A stretch of DNA of 64,000 nt from positions 1-64,000 of the forward strand of contig NZ_BPQR01000031.1 in assembly GCF_022179345.1 (NCBI RefSeq). The letters run 5' to 3'. The position numbers and the translations under genes were made by a program. Position 1 is the stretch's first letter. Each line of letters opens with the position of its first letter. Source of the DNA: Methylobacterium jeotgali. GTDB taxonomy: Bacteria; Pseudomonadota; Alphaproteobacteria; Rhizobiales; Beijerinckiaceae. Below are positions 9,227 to 18,119 of the stretch, in pieces. The notes under the pieces are model-generated. The model did no database searches, was not told the DNA's origin, and saw nothing but the letters and a program-made list of their open reading frames with translations.

Positions 9227-10510
9227 TCAGAGCGCGGCGACGGCGGCATCGGCCCGCTCGAAATGCCGCTCCCAGGTCGGGGGCGCGTAGCCGTCGAGCC
9301 GGGCGGCGCACGCCGTCCTGAAGGGCGATCCGGGTTCCGACAGGGCCTCGACGGCGCGGGCCCAGCCGGGCCCGTCGAGCGGATCGAGGAACTCGGCGAA
9401 GCGCTCGCCGATCTCGCGGTGGACGGCGATGTCGGAGGCCACCACGGGCAGGCCGCAGGCGGCGGCCTCGACCACCGGCAGGCCGTAGCCCTCGATGAAG
9501 GAGGGCATCAGCAGGGCCGTGGCGCCGCGCATCAGCGCCGCTAGCCCGTGCGTGGACAGGCCGGAGACCTCGACGACGTGCTCCCGGATCGCGGGGCAGC
9601 GCTCGAGCATGTCGACGATGTTCTCCGCCTCCCAGCCCCGGCGCCCGACCAGGACGAGCCGCGGCGTCGCCGCGCCGAGGCGCTCGGCGAGCGCGCGCCA
9701 GAGATGGAGCAGGAGCAGGTGGTTCTTGCGCGGCTCGATGGTGCCGCAGGCGACGAAGGTCGGCCGGTCCGGAACGATGCGCGGGCCGTCGGGGCGAAAG
9801 CAGGCCTCGACGCCGAGATGGGCGACGGTGACCGGCCGCGCGGGAAAGCCGTCCTGCGCGATGCGGCGCGCGGTGCGCTCGCCGACATCGGCCGAGTTGG
9901 CGATGACGGCCGCGGCGTGCCGGCCGATGGTGCGCATCCGCTCCGCGTGCCGCGCGTCCTCACCCGGCCGTCCGTATTCGGGGTGGGTGATGGGGATGAT
10001 GTCGTGGACGAAGAACACCGGCCGCACGTCGCGCCGGGTGTAGAGCCAGTCGAACCGCTGCGGCAGGTCGAGGCGAAGATGCGAGGTGTGGAGGTAGACC
10101 GCTCCCTCCGGCAGGGCCTCGACGCCCTGTCCGCGCAGCATGCGCAGGGTACTCTCGGCTTGCGCCCGGCGGCGGCGCAGCGCCGTGCCGCGCGCCCTCG
10201 AAGGGCCGGTGCCAACCGGACCGGCATCGGAGTCTCCGAGCCGCGCCGCGAGCCGCCGGTAGACCGGATCGTCCGCGGCGGCGACATCCTCGACCCAGCC
10301 GGCCGCGACGGCATCGACGATCCGCAGTGCCTCGGCACGGTCGAGCACGCGCGGGCCCAGCGCCGTGGACACGAGGCCGAAGCTCTCGGACGCGCCCCCG
10401 AGAACGTGCCGCGCATAGGCGAGGTCCACGCGGTCGATGCCGCTCGGGCTCGCGTGACCGAGCCGCGTGACGAGACGGGTGAGATCGATCGCGACGGGAC
10501 GGGTGCGCAT
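9227..10510 (-). CDS. Glycosyltransferase family 4-like protein
   Basis: The 427-aa product has the GT-B layout of group 1 glycosyltransferases. A central VACGTIEPRKNHLLLLHLW segment starts the nucleotide-sugar domain. The donor-binding region LLMPSFIEGYGLPVVEAAAC contains the E-x7-E motif. It ends with a helical AEALSEPG-type tail. I chose ATG 10510 (MRTRPVAIDLTRLV) over the longer frame because GGAG lies immediately upstream. It is probably involved in surface polysaccharide or glycolipid assembly, but no other polysaccharide gene is nearby and acceptor and sugar are unknown. Confidence 0.88.
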   Translation of the reverse strand: MRTRPVAIDLTRLVTRLGHASPSGIDRVDLAYARHVLGGASESFGLVSTALGPRVLDRAEALRIVDAVAAGWVEDVAAADDPVYRRLAARLGDSDAGPVGTGPSRARGTALRRRRAQAESTLRMLRGQGVEALPEGAVYLHTSHLRLDLPQRFDWLYTRRDVRPVFFVHDIIPITHPEYGRPGEDARHAERMRTIGRHAAAVIANSADVGERTARRIAQDGFPARPVTVAHLGVEACFRPDGPRIVPDRPTFVACGTIEPRKNHLLLLHLWRALAERLGAATPRLVLVGRRGWEAENIVDMLERCPAIREHVVEVSGLSTHGLAALMRGATALLMPSFIEGYGLPVVEAAACGLPVVASDIAVHREIGERFAEFLDPLDGPGWARAVEALSEPGSPFRTACAARLDGYAPPTWERHFERADAAVAAL

Positions 10511-10663
10511 GGGCTCCGGAAGCAGGACAAGGCAGGCGGATCTGGGGCGGCGGCTTCCGGAGCCGTAACCCCGCGCTGTCCTCCCCGCCATCCGAGGGGG
10601 CCGCGAAATCGGGGTTGCGCCCTCGAGGACCGAACGCTATCACCCGCGGGCCCTTTGGGGCGT

Positions 10664-10741
10664 CGGAGCGTAGCGCAGCCCGGTTAGCGCACTAGTCTGG
10701 GGGACTAGGGGTCGGAGGTTCGAATCCTCTCGCTCCGACCA
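10664..10741 (+). tRNA. tRNA-Pro (anticodon GGG)
   Basis: This is a 78-nt cloverleaf beginning CGGAGCGTAGCGCAG and ending CGCTCCGACCA, with CCA encoded. The acceptor stem is CGGAGCG/CGCTCCG. The anticodon stem CTAGT/ACTAG encloses a seven-base loop CTGGGGG, giving GGG. The T-arm is GGTTCGAATCC. It is the second proline isoacceptor in the window. Confidence 0.96.
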
Positions 10742-10941
10742 TAACATCGCCGGGTCGATGTTTTTCCTCGCCAGCCCCTCTTAGTGATGCCCTCGCACAG
10801 GCCGGCGAAGGCTTTGTGCATGATCCGCCTTCGCAAACTCGCGGGGCGAGGACGAGCTTGCATGCCGATGGATCGCAGCTCGCCGCAGTCCATCGACGGT
10901 CTCGGAGACGGACCCCCGATCGGTGAGGCCGGTCCGCCCGA
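10742..10941. other. Intergenic region between tRNA-Pro and a dehydrogenase gene
   Basis: About 200 bp. Apart from the terminator at its left edge I see no credible ORF, direct repeat of the tRNA 3' end or integrase remnant. Short minus-strand frames here read through the tRNA and are not genes. Confidence 0.6.
10743..10765 (+). terminator. Intrinsic terminator of tRNA-Pro(GGG)
   Basis: It starts 2 nt after the tRNA: a 7-bp stem AACATCG/CGATGTT with a 6-nt loop, running directly into a T-run (TGTTTTTCC). This is a classic Rho-independent structure. Confidence 0.85.
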
Positions 10942-12114
10942 TCAGCCCGGGTGAAACACCACCTTCACGCAACCGTCCTCCTTCTTCTTGAAGGCGTCGT
11001 AGAGGGCCGGACCGTCGGCGAGGTCGGCCGAGCGGTGGGTGATGAGCGAGGTCGTGTCGATCCGGCCTTCCTGGATGAGCTTCGTCAGCGGCTCCAGGTA
11101 GCGCTTCACATGGGTCTGGCCGCTCTTCAGGGTCAGGCCCTTCTGCACGATCGAGCCCATGTTGACCGGGATCGGACCACCGTAGACGCCGGGCACCGAG
11201 ACGATCCCGCAGGGCCGCACGGCCTTGATCGCCTCGGCCAGCGCGATGGGGCGCTCCGTGGAGGTCAGCTTCTCCTGGATCGCCGTGACGACGCCCGCGA
11301 GGCCGTGGCCGCCGCTCGCCTCCATCCCGACGCAGTCGATGACGGCGTCGGCGCCGCGACCGCCGGTGATCGCCTTGATGCGCTCGAACACGTCCTCCGA
11401 TTCGAAGTCGATGATGTCAGTCGCGCCCGCCTTGATCGCGAGGGCGATCCGCTCGGGAACCGTCTCGATGACGATGATCCGCTCGGCGCCCATGATCTTG
11501 GCGGACTGGATCGCGAAGTAGCCGACCGGGCCGGCGCCCCATATCGCGATGGTCTCGCCGCCCTTGATCTCGCAATGCTCGGCGCCCTGCCAGCCGGTCG
11601 GCAGGATGTCCGTCAGGAACAGGACGGATTCGTCGTCCATGCCCTCGGGGACCTTCATCGGCGCCACGTCCGCCATCGGGACGCGCACGTACTCGGCTTG
11701 GCCCCCCGCGTAGCCCCCGGTCAGGTGCGAGTAGCCGAAAAGGCCGGCCGTCGTGTAGCCGAACTGCGCGGCCGCCATGGCGGCGTTGCGGTTGGAGCGC
11801 TCGCAGACGGAGAAGTTGCCGAGCCTGCACTGCCGGCACGCGCCGCAGTTGATGTTGAAGGGGACGACGATACGGTCCCCCTTCCGGAACTTCGCGTGCC
11901 CGGATCCGACCTCGACCACCTCGCCCATGAACTCGTGCCCGAGCACGTCGCCGCTCTCCATGGTCGGCATCAGCCCGTCCATGAGGTGCAGGTCCGAGCC
12001 GCAGATCGCGCAGCTCGTCACCTTGATGATCACGTCGCGCGCGTCCTCGATCGTCGGATCGGGCACCGTATCGCAGCGGATGTCATTCTTGCCGTGCCAG
12101 CAGAGCGCCTTCAT
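10942..12114 (-). CDS. Zinc-dependent alcohol / formaldehyde-dehydrogenase-like enzyme
   Basis: The 390-aa product is a medium-chain dehydrogenase/reductase. It has the catalytic-zinc motif CAICGSDLH near residue 37 and GHEFMGEVVEVG near 60. The structural-zinc cysteine cluster NCGACRQCRLGNFSVC is at about 90-105, and a Rossmann GAGPVG motif near 180. The sequence fits the glutathione-independent FDH-like subgroup, whose members oxidise alcohols or formaldehyde with tightly or loosely bound NAD. ATG 12114 (MKALCWHGKND) is the family start. It is divergent from the DMT transporter gene. In a methylotroph a role in formaldehyde or aldehyde handling is possible but unproven. Confidence 0.9.
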   Translation of the reverse strand: MKALCWHGKNDIRCDTVPDPTIEDARDVIIKVTSCAICGSDLHLMDGLMPTMESGDVLGHEFMGEVVEVGSGHAKFRKGDRIVVPFNINCGACRQCRLGNFSVCERSNRNAAMAAAQFGYTTAGLFGYSHLTGGYAGGQAEYVRVPMADVAPMKVPEGMDDESVLFLTDILPTGWQGAEHCEIKGGETIAIWGAGPVGYFAIQSAKIMGAERIIVIETVPERIALAIKAGATDIIDFESEDVFERIKAITGGRGADAVIDCVGMEASGGHGLAGVVTAIQEKLTSTERPIALAEAIKAVRPCGIVSVPGVYGGPIPVNMGSIVQKGLTLKSGQTHVKRYLEPLTKLIQEGRIDTTSLITHRSADLADGPALYDAFKKKEDGCVKVVFHPG

Positions 12115-12373
12115 GTGCGAACTCCTGCGGACGGCCCGGAGGGACCGCCTCGAATGATCGTTGCGTCGGGAGGGCGCCTGCTCGAGCAGCGCGCCTGTCC
12201 AGGCAAGTCCACGACGACTCGGCATGTTCCCCGATCCGGCATGCAAACACCGGTTGCGGCCTCACGCTTCCTCTCGCGAGCGCGGCCCACGAGAACGGGA
12301 TGTCCCGCCGCTCATCGCGCATGCCATGCTTGCGCGACCGGCACGTGCGCCGGAACGGTCCAGGGACCCGCCC
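12115..12373. promoter_or_regulatory. Divergent intergenic region
   Basis: About 260 bp separate the leftward dehydrogenase gene from the rightward DMT transporter gene and must hold both promoters. I could not assign convincing -35/-10 boxes. Frames across it look like out-of-frame extensions rather than genes. Confidence 0.4.
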
Positions 12374-12820
12374 ATGCTCGCTCTCGTTCTTCCGATCCTG
12401 CTGGCGCTCGTCGCCGGCGCGAGCGTCGTCACGCAGCAGGTGATGAACGCCAACCTGCGGGGCCTGATCGGCTCGGCAGCGTGGTCGGGCTTCGCGAGCT
12501 ACGCGATCGGGCTCGTCTGCATGCTCGGGCTCGCCGTGGCGCTGCGGGACCCGCTTCCCTCCGCCGCCGTGGCGGCGCGGGTGCCCTGGTGGGCCTGGAG
12601 CGGCGGCGCGCTCGGCGCGCTCTTCATCGGGCTGGCGATCTTCCTCGTGCCGCAGCTCGGCGCCGCGACCTTCATCGCGCTGCTGGTGACGGGGCAGATG
12701 ATGGCCTCGCTCGCCCTCGACCATTACGGCGTGCTCGGGCTGCCCCGGCACGGCGTCGACCTGCCGAGGCTCCTCGGCATGGCCTTCCTCGTGGCGGGCG
12801 TCGTGCTGATCCGCCGCTGA
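12374..12820 (+). CDS. DMT-superfamily inner-membrane protein (YdcZ/DUF606 family)
   Basis: The 148-aa product is almost entirely hydrophobic, with about five transmembrane helices. It starts MLALVLPILLALVAGASVVT, then QQVMNANLRGLIGSAAWSGF, a segment typical of the DUF606/YdcZ family. It closes with GMAFLVAGVVLIRR. These are half-size drug/metabolite-transporter relatives that probably dimerise; the substrate is unknown. It stops 1 nt before the convergent spoVR stop codon. Confidence 0.85.
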   Translation: MLALVLPILLALVAGASVVTQQVMNANLRGLIGSAAWSGFASYAIGLVCMLGLAVALRDPLPSAAVAARVPWWAWSGGALGALFIGLAIFLVPQLGAATFIALLVTGQMMASLALDHYGVLGLPRHGVDLPRLLGMAFLVAGVVLIRR

Positions 12821-12821
12821 G

Positions 12822-14381
12822 TCAGAAGAAGATCGGCCGGGCGCTCATGGCGTGCTCGGCGAGGATGTCGCCGGTCGCCGGGTCGATCTCCTTCATGACC
12901 ACGTCGTAGCCCCAGAGGTCGGCGAGATGCTGGAGGACGCGCCGGGCGTCCTCGGCCTGGAGGGTGATGCGGTTGAGCGCCCGGTGGTGGAGGATCAGCC
13001 GGCGGTCGCCGTCAAGATCGACGTCGACCACCTCGATGTCGGGGTCGAGCCAAGCCACGTCGTAGGCCTTGGCGAAGGAGCGGCGCATCTTCCGGTAGCC
13101 GCGCTCGTCATGGATCGCCTCGACCCGCATCTCCGGCTCGTCGGGATCGTCGATGACGTGGAACAGGCGCATGTCGCGCATCAGCTTCGGCGACAGGAAC
13201 TGGGCGATGAAGCTCTCGTCCCGGTAGTTCGACCAGACGTCGCGCAGCACCTCCATCCCGTCGCCGACCCCGGCGATGTCGGGAAACCACTGCCGGTCCT
13301 CGGCGGTGGGATTCTCGGCGATGCGGGCGATGTCCTGCATCATGGCGAAGCCGATGGCGTAGGGGTTGTGGCCGCCGTAGCCGCGCTCGTCGAAGTTCGG
13401 CTGGCGCACGACGTTGGTGTGCGACTGCAGGAACTCGAGATAGGCCGCCTCGCCGATGCGGCCGTCCCGCGAGAGAGCGTTCATGATGCGGTAGTGGACG
13501 TAGGTCGCGCAGCCCTCGTTCATGACCTTGGTCTGGCGCTGCGGGTAGAAGTACTGCGCCACGAGGCGCACGATCCTCAAGATCTCCCGCTGCCAGCGCT
13601 GGAGGCGCGGCGCCACCTTCTCCAGGAAGTAGAGGATGTTCTCCTGCGGCAGCTCGAGGAGCGCCCGGCGGCGCTCGGCCGCGTGGTCGGTGCCGGCCGC
13701 GCCCGCCTTCTGCGGCAGGGTCCGCCAGAGATCGTTGTAGATCTGCTCGCCGTGCTCGACGCGCTCGCGCTCCCGGCGCTGCTCGGAGGCGAGGTCGGGC
13801 CGCTTCTTGCGCGGATAGCGGTGGACGCCCTGGCTCATCAGCGCATGGGCGGCGTCGAGCACCTGCTCGACGGCCTGATGGCCGTAGCGCTCCTCGCAGC
13901 GAGTGATGTAGCTCTTGGCGAAGTCGAGATAGTCGAGGATGCCCTCGGCGTCGGTCCACTGCTTGAAGAGATAGTTGTTCTTGAAGAAGTGGTTGTGGCC
14001 GAAGGCGGCATGCGCGATGACGAGCGTCTGCATCGTCGCCGTGTTCTCCTCCATCACGTAGGAGATGCACGGGTCCGAGTTGATGACGATCTCGTAGGCG
14101 AGGCCCATCAGGCCGCGGCGATAGCCGGCCTCGTGCTGCGCGAAGTGCTTGCCGAAGGACCAGTGCTTGTAGAACAGCGGCATGCCGATCGACGCGTAGG
14201 CGTCGAGCATCTGCTCGGCGGTGATGATCTCGATCTGGTTCGGGTACCAGGACAGGCCGAGCTCCGGCCCCGCCACGGCCTCGCAGGCGTCGTGGATGCG
14301 CCGGATGGTGTCGAAGTCCCAGTCGTTGCCGGTGAAGAGGGGTTCTCCGGCAACGGCCTTCTGCGGTGCGGGGCGTGTCAT
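12822..14381 (-). CDS. spoVR: SpoVR family protein
   Basis: The 519-aa product matches the SpoVR/YcgB family in length (E. coli YcgB is about 510 aa). Family landmarks are FYKHWSFGKHF near residue 70, SYVMEENTATMQTLVIAHAAFGHNHFF with its histidine cluster, NEGCATYVHYRIM, and the C-terminal DGDRRLILHH. The family occurs with PrkA and YeaH in general-stress or stationary-phase loci of proteobacteria; its biochemical activity is unsettled. ATG 14381 (MTRPAPQKAV) was preferred to the much longer frame that runs through a repeat. It is third in the prkA-yeaH-spoVR cluster, about 200 nt after yeaH. Confidence 0.94.
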   Translation of the reverse strand: MTRPAPQKAVAGEPLFTGNDWDFDTIRRIHDACEAVAGPELGLSWYPNQIEIITAEQMLDAYASIGMPLFYKHWSFGKHFAQHEAGYRRGLMGLAYEIVINSDPCISYVMEENTATMQTLVIAHAAFGHNHFFKNNYLFKQWTDAEGILDYLDFAKSYITRCEERYGHQAVEQVLDAAHALMSQGVHRYPRKKRPDLASEQRRERERVEHGEQIYNDLWRTLPQKAGAAGTDHAAERRRALLELPQENILYFLEKVAPRLQRWQREILRIVRLVAQYFYPQRQTKVMNEGCATYVHYRIMNALSRDGRIGEAAYLEFLQSHTNVVRQPNFDERGYGGHNPYAIGFAMMQDIARIAENPTAEDRQWFPDIAGVGDGMEVLRDVWSNYRDESFIAQFLSPKLMRDMRLFHVIDDPDEPEMRVEAIHDERGYRKMRRSFAKAYDVAWLDPDIEVVDVDLDGDRRLILHHRALNRITLQAEDARRVLQHLADLWGYDVVMKEIDPATGDILAEHAMSARPIFF

Positions 14382-14417
14382 GCCGTCTCCCGGTTGAGCG
14401 CTTCGGCCGACGTACAG

Positions 14418-14552
14418 CTCTCCCTCTCCCCCATGCGGGAGAGGGTGGCCCGCGAAGCGGATCGGGAGAGGGGAGCGCCGTCTCCGGAGAGGGCGCTCCC
14501 CTCTCCCGACCCTCGCTGACGCGAGAGCCCCCCTTCCCCGCAAAGGGGGGCG
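14418..14552. repeat. Multi-hairpin palindromic intergenic repeat
   Basis: The yeaH-spoVR gap is filled by nested palindromes. CCCTCTCCC near 14423 pairs with GGGAGAGGG after ATGC. A perfect 18-nt inverted repeat lies at 14462-14479 and 14492-14509 with a 12-nt loop. CTCGC-TGAC-GCGAG follows, then CCCCCTT/AAGGGGG near 14528-14548. Repeats of this GGGAGAGG-rich type are scattered between genes in many Methylobacterium-like genomes. On the mRNA it should fold strongly and could attenuate or stabilise the spoVR segment; that role is inference. Confidence 0.75.
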
Positions 14553-14583
14553 GGAAACGCGCGTGTAATGGCACGAGAAACGC

Positions 14584-15882
14584 TCATGCCTCGGCCTCCG
14601 CTCGCGCGTCCTTCCGGCCGAACAGCTCCCGGAACACCGGGTAGATGTCGCGCCGGTGGTTGACCTTGCGCATGGCGACGGGGCCGCCGGCCTTGGCGAT
14701 GGCCTCGTAGGTGCGCCACAGGGTCGTGCGGTGCTCGACGAAGCCGGCCCGCGGCCCGTTCTCGTCGCCCACTTCCAGATAGGCGAAGTGCTGGCAGGCG
14801 GGCAGGATGTGGGAGCGCAGCAGCTCCGTCGCGGTCGGCCCGTCGCTCGACACGTTGTCGCCGTCGGAGGCCTGGGCGGCGTAGATGTTCCAGTCGTTCG
14901 GGTCGTAGCGCTCGGCGACGATGCGCTTCATCTCGACCAGCGCGGAGGAGACGAGTGTGCCGCCGGTCTCGCGCGAGCCGAAGAACGTCTCCTCGTCGAC
15001 CTCCGTCGCCCGGTCGGTGTGGCGGATGAAGACGATCTCGACGTGGCGATAGCGCCGCGTCAGGAAGATGTGCAACAGGATGTAGAAGCGCTTGGCGAGG
15101 TCCTTCATGTGCTCGGTCATGGAGCCGGACACGTCCATCAGGCAGAACATCACCGCCTGGGCGATGGGGCGCGGATAGGGCTCGAAGCGCCGGAAGCGCA
15201 GGTCGATCGGGTCGACGTAGGGGATGCGCTTCGCGCGCTCGCGCAGGGCCTCCAGGCGCTCGCGCAGGTCGGCCGAGGCGCCCTCCCCGGCCTCCGCGAT
15301 GCGGGCTTCGAGCTCCGCGATCTCCTCCGGCTTCGGGCGCTTGAGCGCGATGCGCCGCGACATCGAGTTGCGCAACGTCCGCGACAGGGCGAGGTTCGCC
15401 GGCGAGCCCGAGACCGTGTAGCCGGCACGGCGCAACCCCTCCGTCTCGACCACGGACAGGCGCCGCTTGGCGAGATCCGGAAGTTCGAGGTCTTCGAGGA
15501 ACAGCTCCAGGAACTCGTCGCGGGTCAGGACGAAGCGGAAGGCGTCCTCGGAGTTCTCGCCGCCGTCGCCGCCCTCCCCCGCGCCGCCCCCGCCGCCGCC
15601 CTGGCCCGGTGGGCGCTCGATGAGGTCGCCCTCCACGTAGGTCTTGTTGCCGGGCAGGATGTAGTCCTGACGACCCGTTCCGGGCTGGCGGGCGAAGCGG
15701 GGCTCGCGCACGCCGTCGGCCGGCACCGAGACGCGCCCGTCCTTGCCGAGATCCTTGATGTCCTTCTCGCGGGCGGACTCGCGCACGGCGCGCTGCGCCA
15801 CGTCCTTGATGCGACGGAGAAAACGCTGCCGGTTGGCGAGGCTCTTGCCGCCTGGATTGAGCCGACGGTCGACGATGTGCAT
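14584..15882 (-). CDS. yeaH: YeaH/YhbH family protein (DUF444) with VWA-type motif
   Basis: The 432-aa product has the family start MHIVDRRLNPGGKSLANRQR. A glycine-rich linker (PPGQGGGGGGAGEGG) sits near residue 95. A C-terminal von Willebrand A-like domain has the metal-site motif LMDVSGSM at about 249-256 and SALVEMKRIVAERY. The family is linked to the PrkA kinase and is thought to be a partner or substrate in stress adaptation. It lies 130 nt after prkA and upstream of spoVR on the same strand. ATG 15882 is the only sensible start for the conserved N-terminus. Confidence 0.94.
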   Translation of the reverse strand: MHIVDRRLNPGGKSLANRQRFLRRIKDVAQRAVRESAREKDIKDLGKDGRVSVPADGVREPRFARQPGTGRQDYILPGNKTYVEGDLIERPPGQGGGGGGAGEGGDGGENSEDAFRFVLTRDEFLELFLEDLELPDLAKRRLSVVETEGLRRAGYTVSGSPANLALSRTLRNSMSRRIALKRPKPEEIAELEARIAEAGEGASADLRERLEALRERAKRIPYVDPIDLRFRRFEPYPRPIAQAVMFCLMDVSGSMTEHMKDLAKRFYILLHIFLTRRYRHVEIVFIRHTDRATEVDEETFFGSRETGGTLVSSALVEMKRIVAERYDPNDWNIYAAQASDGDNVSSDGPTATELLRSHILPACQHFAYLEVGDENGPRAGFVEHRTTLWRTYEAIAKAGGPVAMRKVNHRRDIYPVFRELFGRKDARAEAEA

Positions 15883-16012
15883 CCGGTGTCTACGTCCCTC
15901 GCCTTGGGCCTCTTGGCCGGAGCGGGAAGGTGGAGCGTCGAGGCTCGTCCCCGAAAGTGGCGGCGGCAGGGACGCGCCTCGATACCCGGGTGATCGGCGG
16001 GCGGGCTTGTCG

Positions 16013-17965
16013 TCAGCCCGCCTGCTTCACGCGCATGTACCACTCGACGAGGCGCCGGACCTGCCGTTCGGTATAGCCCCGCGCCACCATGCGCTCGACG
16101 AACTCGCCGTGCTTCTTCTCGGTGTCGCCGTCCTTCTTCGAGCCGAAGGAGATGACCGGCAGCAGCTCCTCGACCTGGGAGAACATCCGCCGCTCGATGA
16201 CCTCGCGCAGCTTCTCGTAGCTCGTCCAGTTCGGGTTGCGGCCGCCGTTCTGCGCCCGCGAGCGGAGCGAGAACTTCACGACCTCGTTGCGGAAGTCCTT
16301 GGGGTTGGCGATGCCCGCCGGCTTCTCAATCTTGGTCAGCTCCTGGTTCAGGAGCTCGCGGTTGAGGAGCTGCCCGGTCTCGGCGTCCTTGAAGTCCTGA
16401 TCCTCGATCCAAGCATCCGCGTAGTCGATGTAGCGGTCGAACAGGTTCTGCCCGTAGTCGTGGTAGGATTCGAGGTAGGCCTTCTGGATCTCGTGGCCGA
16501 TGAACTCCGCGTAGCGCGGCGCCAGCTCGCCCTTGATGAACTCCAGGTAGCGCTTCTCGGTTTCCGGCGGCAGCTGCTCCCGGCGCAGCGCCTGCTCCAG
16601 CACGTACATGAGGTGCACCGGGTCGGCGGAGACCTCGTTGGTGTCGTGGTTGAAGGTCGCGGCCAGCACCTTGAAGGCGAAGCGGGTCGAGACCCCGTCC
16701 ATGCCCTCGTCGACCCCGGCCGTGTCCTTGTACTCCTGCATGGAGCGGGCGCGCGGATCGACCTCGCGCAAGGACTCGCCGTCGTAGACCCGCATCTTGG
16801 AGAAGGGGTTGGAGTTGGCGTGCTCGCGCAGGCGCGACAGCACCGAGAAGCGGGCGAGCATCTCAAGCGTGCCCGGCGCGCAGGCGGCGTCCGACAGTTC
16901 GGAGCCCGAGATCAGCTTCTCGTAGATGCGCTGCTCCTCGTGGACGCGCAGGCAGTACGGCACCTTGATGACGTAGATGCGGTCGATGAAGGCTTCGTTG
17001 TTCTTGTTGGTCTTGAAGCTCTGCCACTCCGCCTCGTTCGAGTGCGCGAGGATCACGCCGGTGAAGGGGATCGCGCCGATGTTCTCGGTGCCGACGTAGT
17101 TGCCCTCCTGCGTCGCCGTGAGCAGCGGATGCAGCATCTTGATCGGCGCCTTGAACATCTCGACGAACTCGAGAACGCCCTGGTTCGCCCGGTTGAGGCC
17201 ACCGGAGTAGGAGTACGCATCCGGGTCCGCCTGCGAGAGCGTCTCCAGGCGCCGGATGTCGACCTTGCCGACGAGGGAGGAGATGTCCTGGTTGTTCTCG
17301 TCGCCGGGCTCGGTCTTGGCGATGGCGATCTGGCGCAGCCGCGAAGGCCGCACCTTGATGACCTTGAAGCGGGAGATGTCGCCCTCGAACTCGTCGAGGC
17401 GCTTCAAGGCCCAGGGGCTCATCAGCCCGGTGAGGCGCCGGCGCGGGATGCCGTAGCGGCGCTCGATCTCCGGGCCCATCGTCTCGGGATCGAACAGGCC
17501 CAGCGGGCTCTCGAAGACCGGGGAGACCTCGTCGCCGGCCTTCAGCGCGTAGATCGGATGCACCTCCATGAGGAGCTTGAGGCGCTCGGCCAGCGACGAC
17601 TTGCCGCCGCCGACGGGGCCGAGCAGGTAGAGGATCTGCTTGCGCTCCTCGAGCCCCTGCGCCGCGTGCCGGAAGAACGAGACGATCCGCTCGATCGTCT
17701 CCTCCATGCCGTAGAACTCGGTGAAGGCCGGATAGACGCGGATGGTGCGGTTCATGAAGATCCGCCCGAGACGCGCGTCCTTGGCGGTATCGACGAACTC
17801 AGGCTTGCCGATGGCGTCGAGGATCCGCTCGGCCGCGCTCGCATACATCAGCGGCTCGTCGCGGCAGGCCTCCAGATATTCGGAGAGGCTCATCTCCGTG
17901 TCCCGGCGCGCTTCGTACCCGCGGGCGAAGCTCTGAAAAAGGTCGTTCGTCGCTTGCAGAGCCAT
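16013..17965 (-). CDS. prkA: PrkA family AAA-type serine protein kinase
   Basis: The 650-aa product is full length for PrkA (E. coli YeaG about 644). The N-terminal AAA module carries the Walker A GPVGGGKS at 116-123 and a conserved EMFKAPIKMLHPLL segment. The C-terminal part resembles the kinase-like PrkA domain and ends EWYMRVKQAG. PrkA proteins are cytosolic serine kinases or AAA proteases induced under nitrogen or stationary-phase stress. It is the first gene of prkA-yeaH-spoVR. The roughly 150 nt upstream must hold the promoter; no clear sigma or EcfG-type box was found. Confidence 0.95.
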   Translation of the reverse strand: MALQATNDLFQSFARGYEARRDTEMSLSEYLEACRDEPLMYASAAERILDAIGKPEFVDTAKDARLGRIFMNRTIRVYPAFTEFYGMEETIERIVSFFRHAAQGLEERKQILYLLGPVGGGKSSLAERLKLLMEVHPIYALKAGDEVSPVFESPLGLFDPETMGPEIERRYGIPRRRLTGLMSPWALKRLDEFEGDISRFKVIKVRPSRLRQIAIAKTEPGDENNQDISSLVGKVDIRRLETLSQADPDAYSYSGGLNRANQGVLEFVEMFKAPIKMLHPLLTATQEGNYVGTENIGAIPFTGVILAHSNEAEWQSFKTNKNNEAFIDRIYVIKVPYCLRVHEEQRIYEKLISGSELSDAACAPGTLEMLARFSVLSRLREHANSNPFSKMRVYDGESLREVDPRARSMQEYKDTAGVDEGMDGVSTRFAFKVLAATFNHDTNEVSADPVHLMYVLEQALRREQLPPETEKRYLEFIKGELAPRYAEFIGHEIQKAYLESYHDYGQNLFDRYIDYADAWIEDQDFKDAETGQLLNRELLNQELTKIEKPAGIANPKDFRNEVVKFSLRSRAQNGGRNPNWTSYEKLREVIERRMFSQVEELLPVISFGSKKDGDTEKKHGEFVERMVARGYTERQVRRLVEWYMRVKQAG

Positions 17966-18119
17966 GCGATAAACCTCTCAGGACATCAGACAGCTTCATC
18001 CTGTCTCGGATCGGATGCAACTCACAGGCCCGCTTTTGTCGCAGTGCGGCAGAGACCGGGGGCCGCCGTGTGCTTCCCGCAACACTGTGCGGATTGTGCA
18101 ACGACGGCCCGCCGGAGGC

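Noticed and set aside
10705-10893. Minus-strand 62-aa frame reading into tRNA-Pro
   Set aside because: Its C-terminus (GRSERIRTSDP) is the familiar mistranslation of a tRNA gene; no start signal.
10664-10941. tRNA-Pro(GGG) as an integration site with an island downstream
   Set aside because: No repeat of the tRNA 3' end, no integrase, and downstream genes look native in composition.
14382-14543. N-terminal extension of SpoVR through the repeat region
   Set aside because: The frame is open but the translation is repeat-derived; the conserved protein starts at ATG 14381.
17966-18119. EcfG-type (GGAAC...CGTT) promoter for the prkA operon
   Set aside because: Looked for because of the stress context; no such pair with correct spacing is present here.
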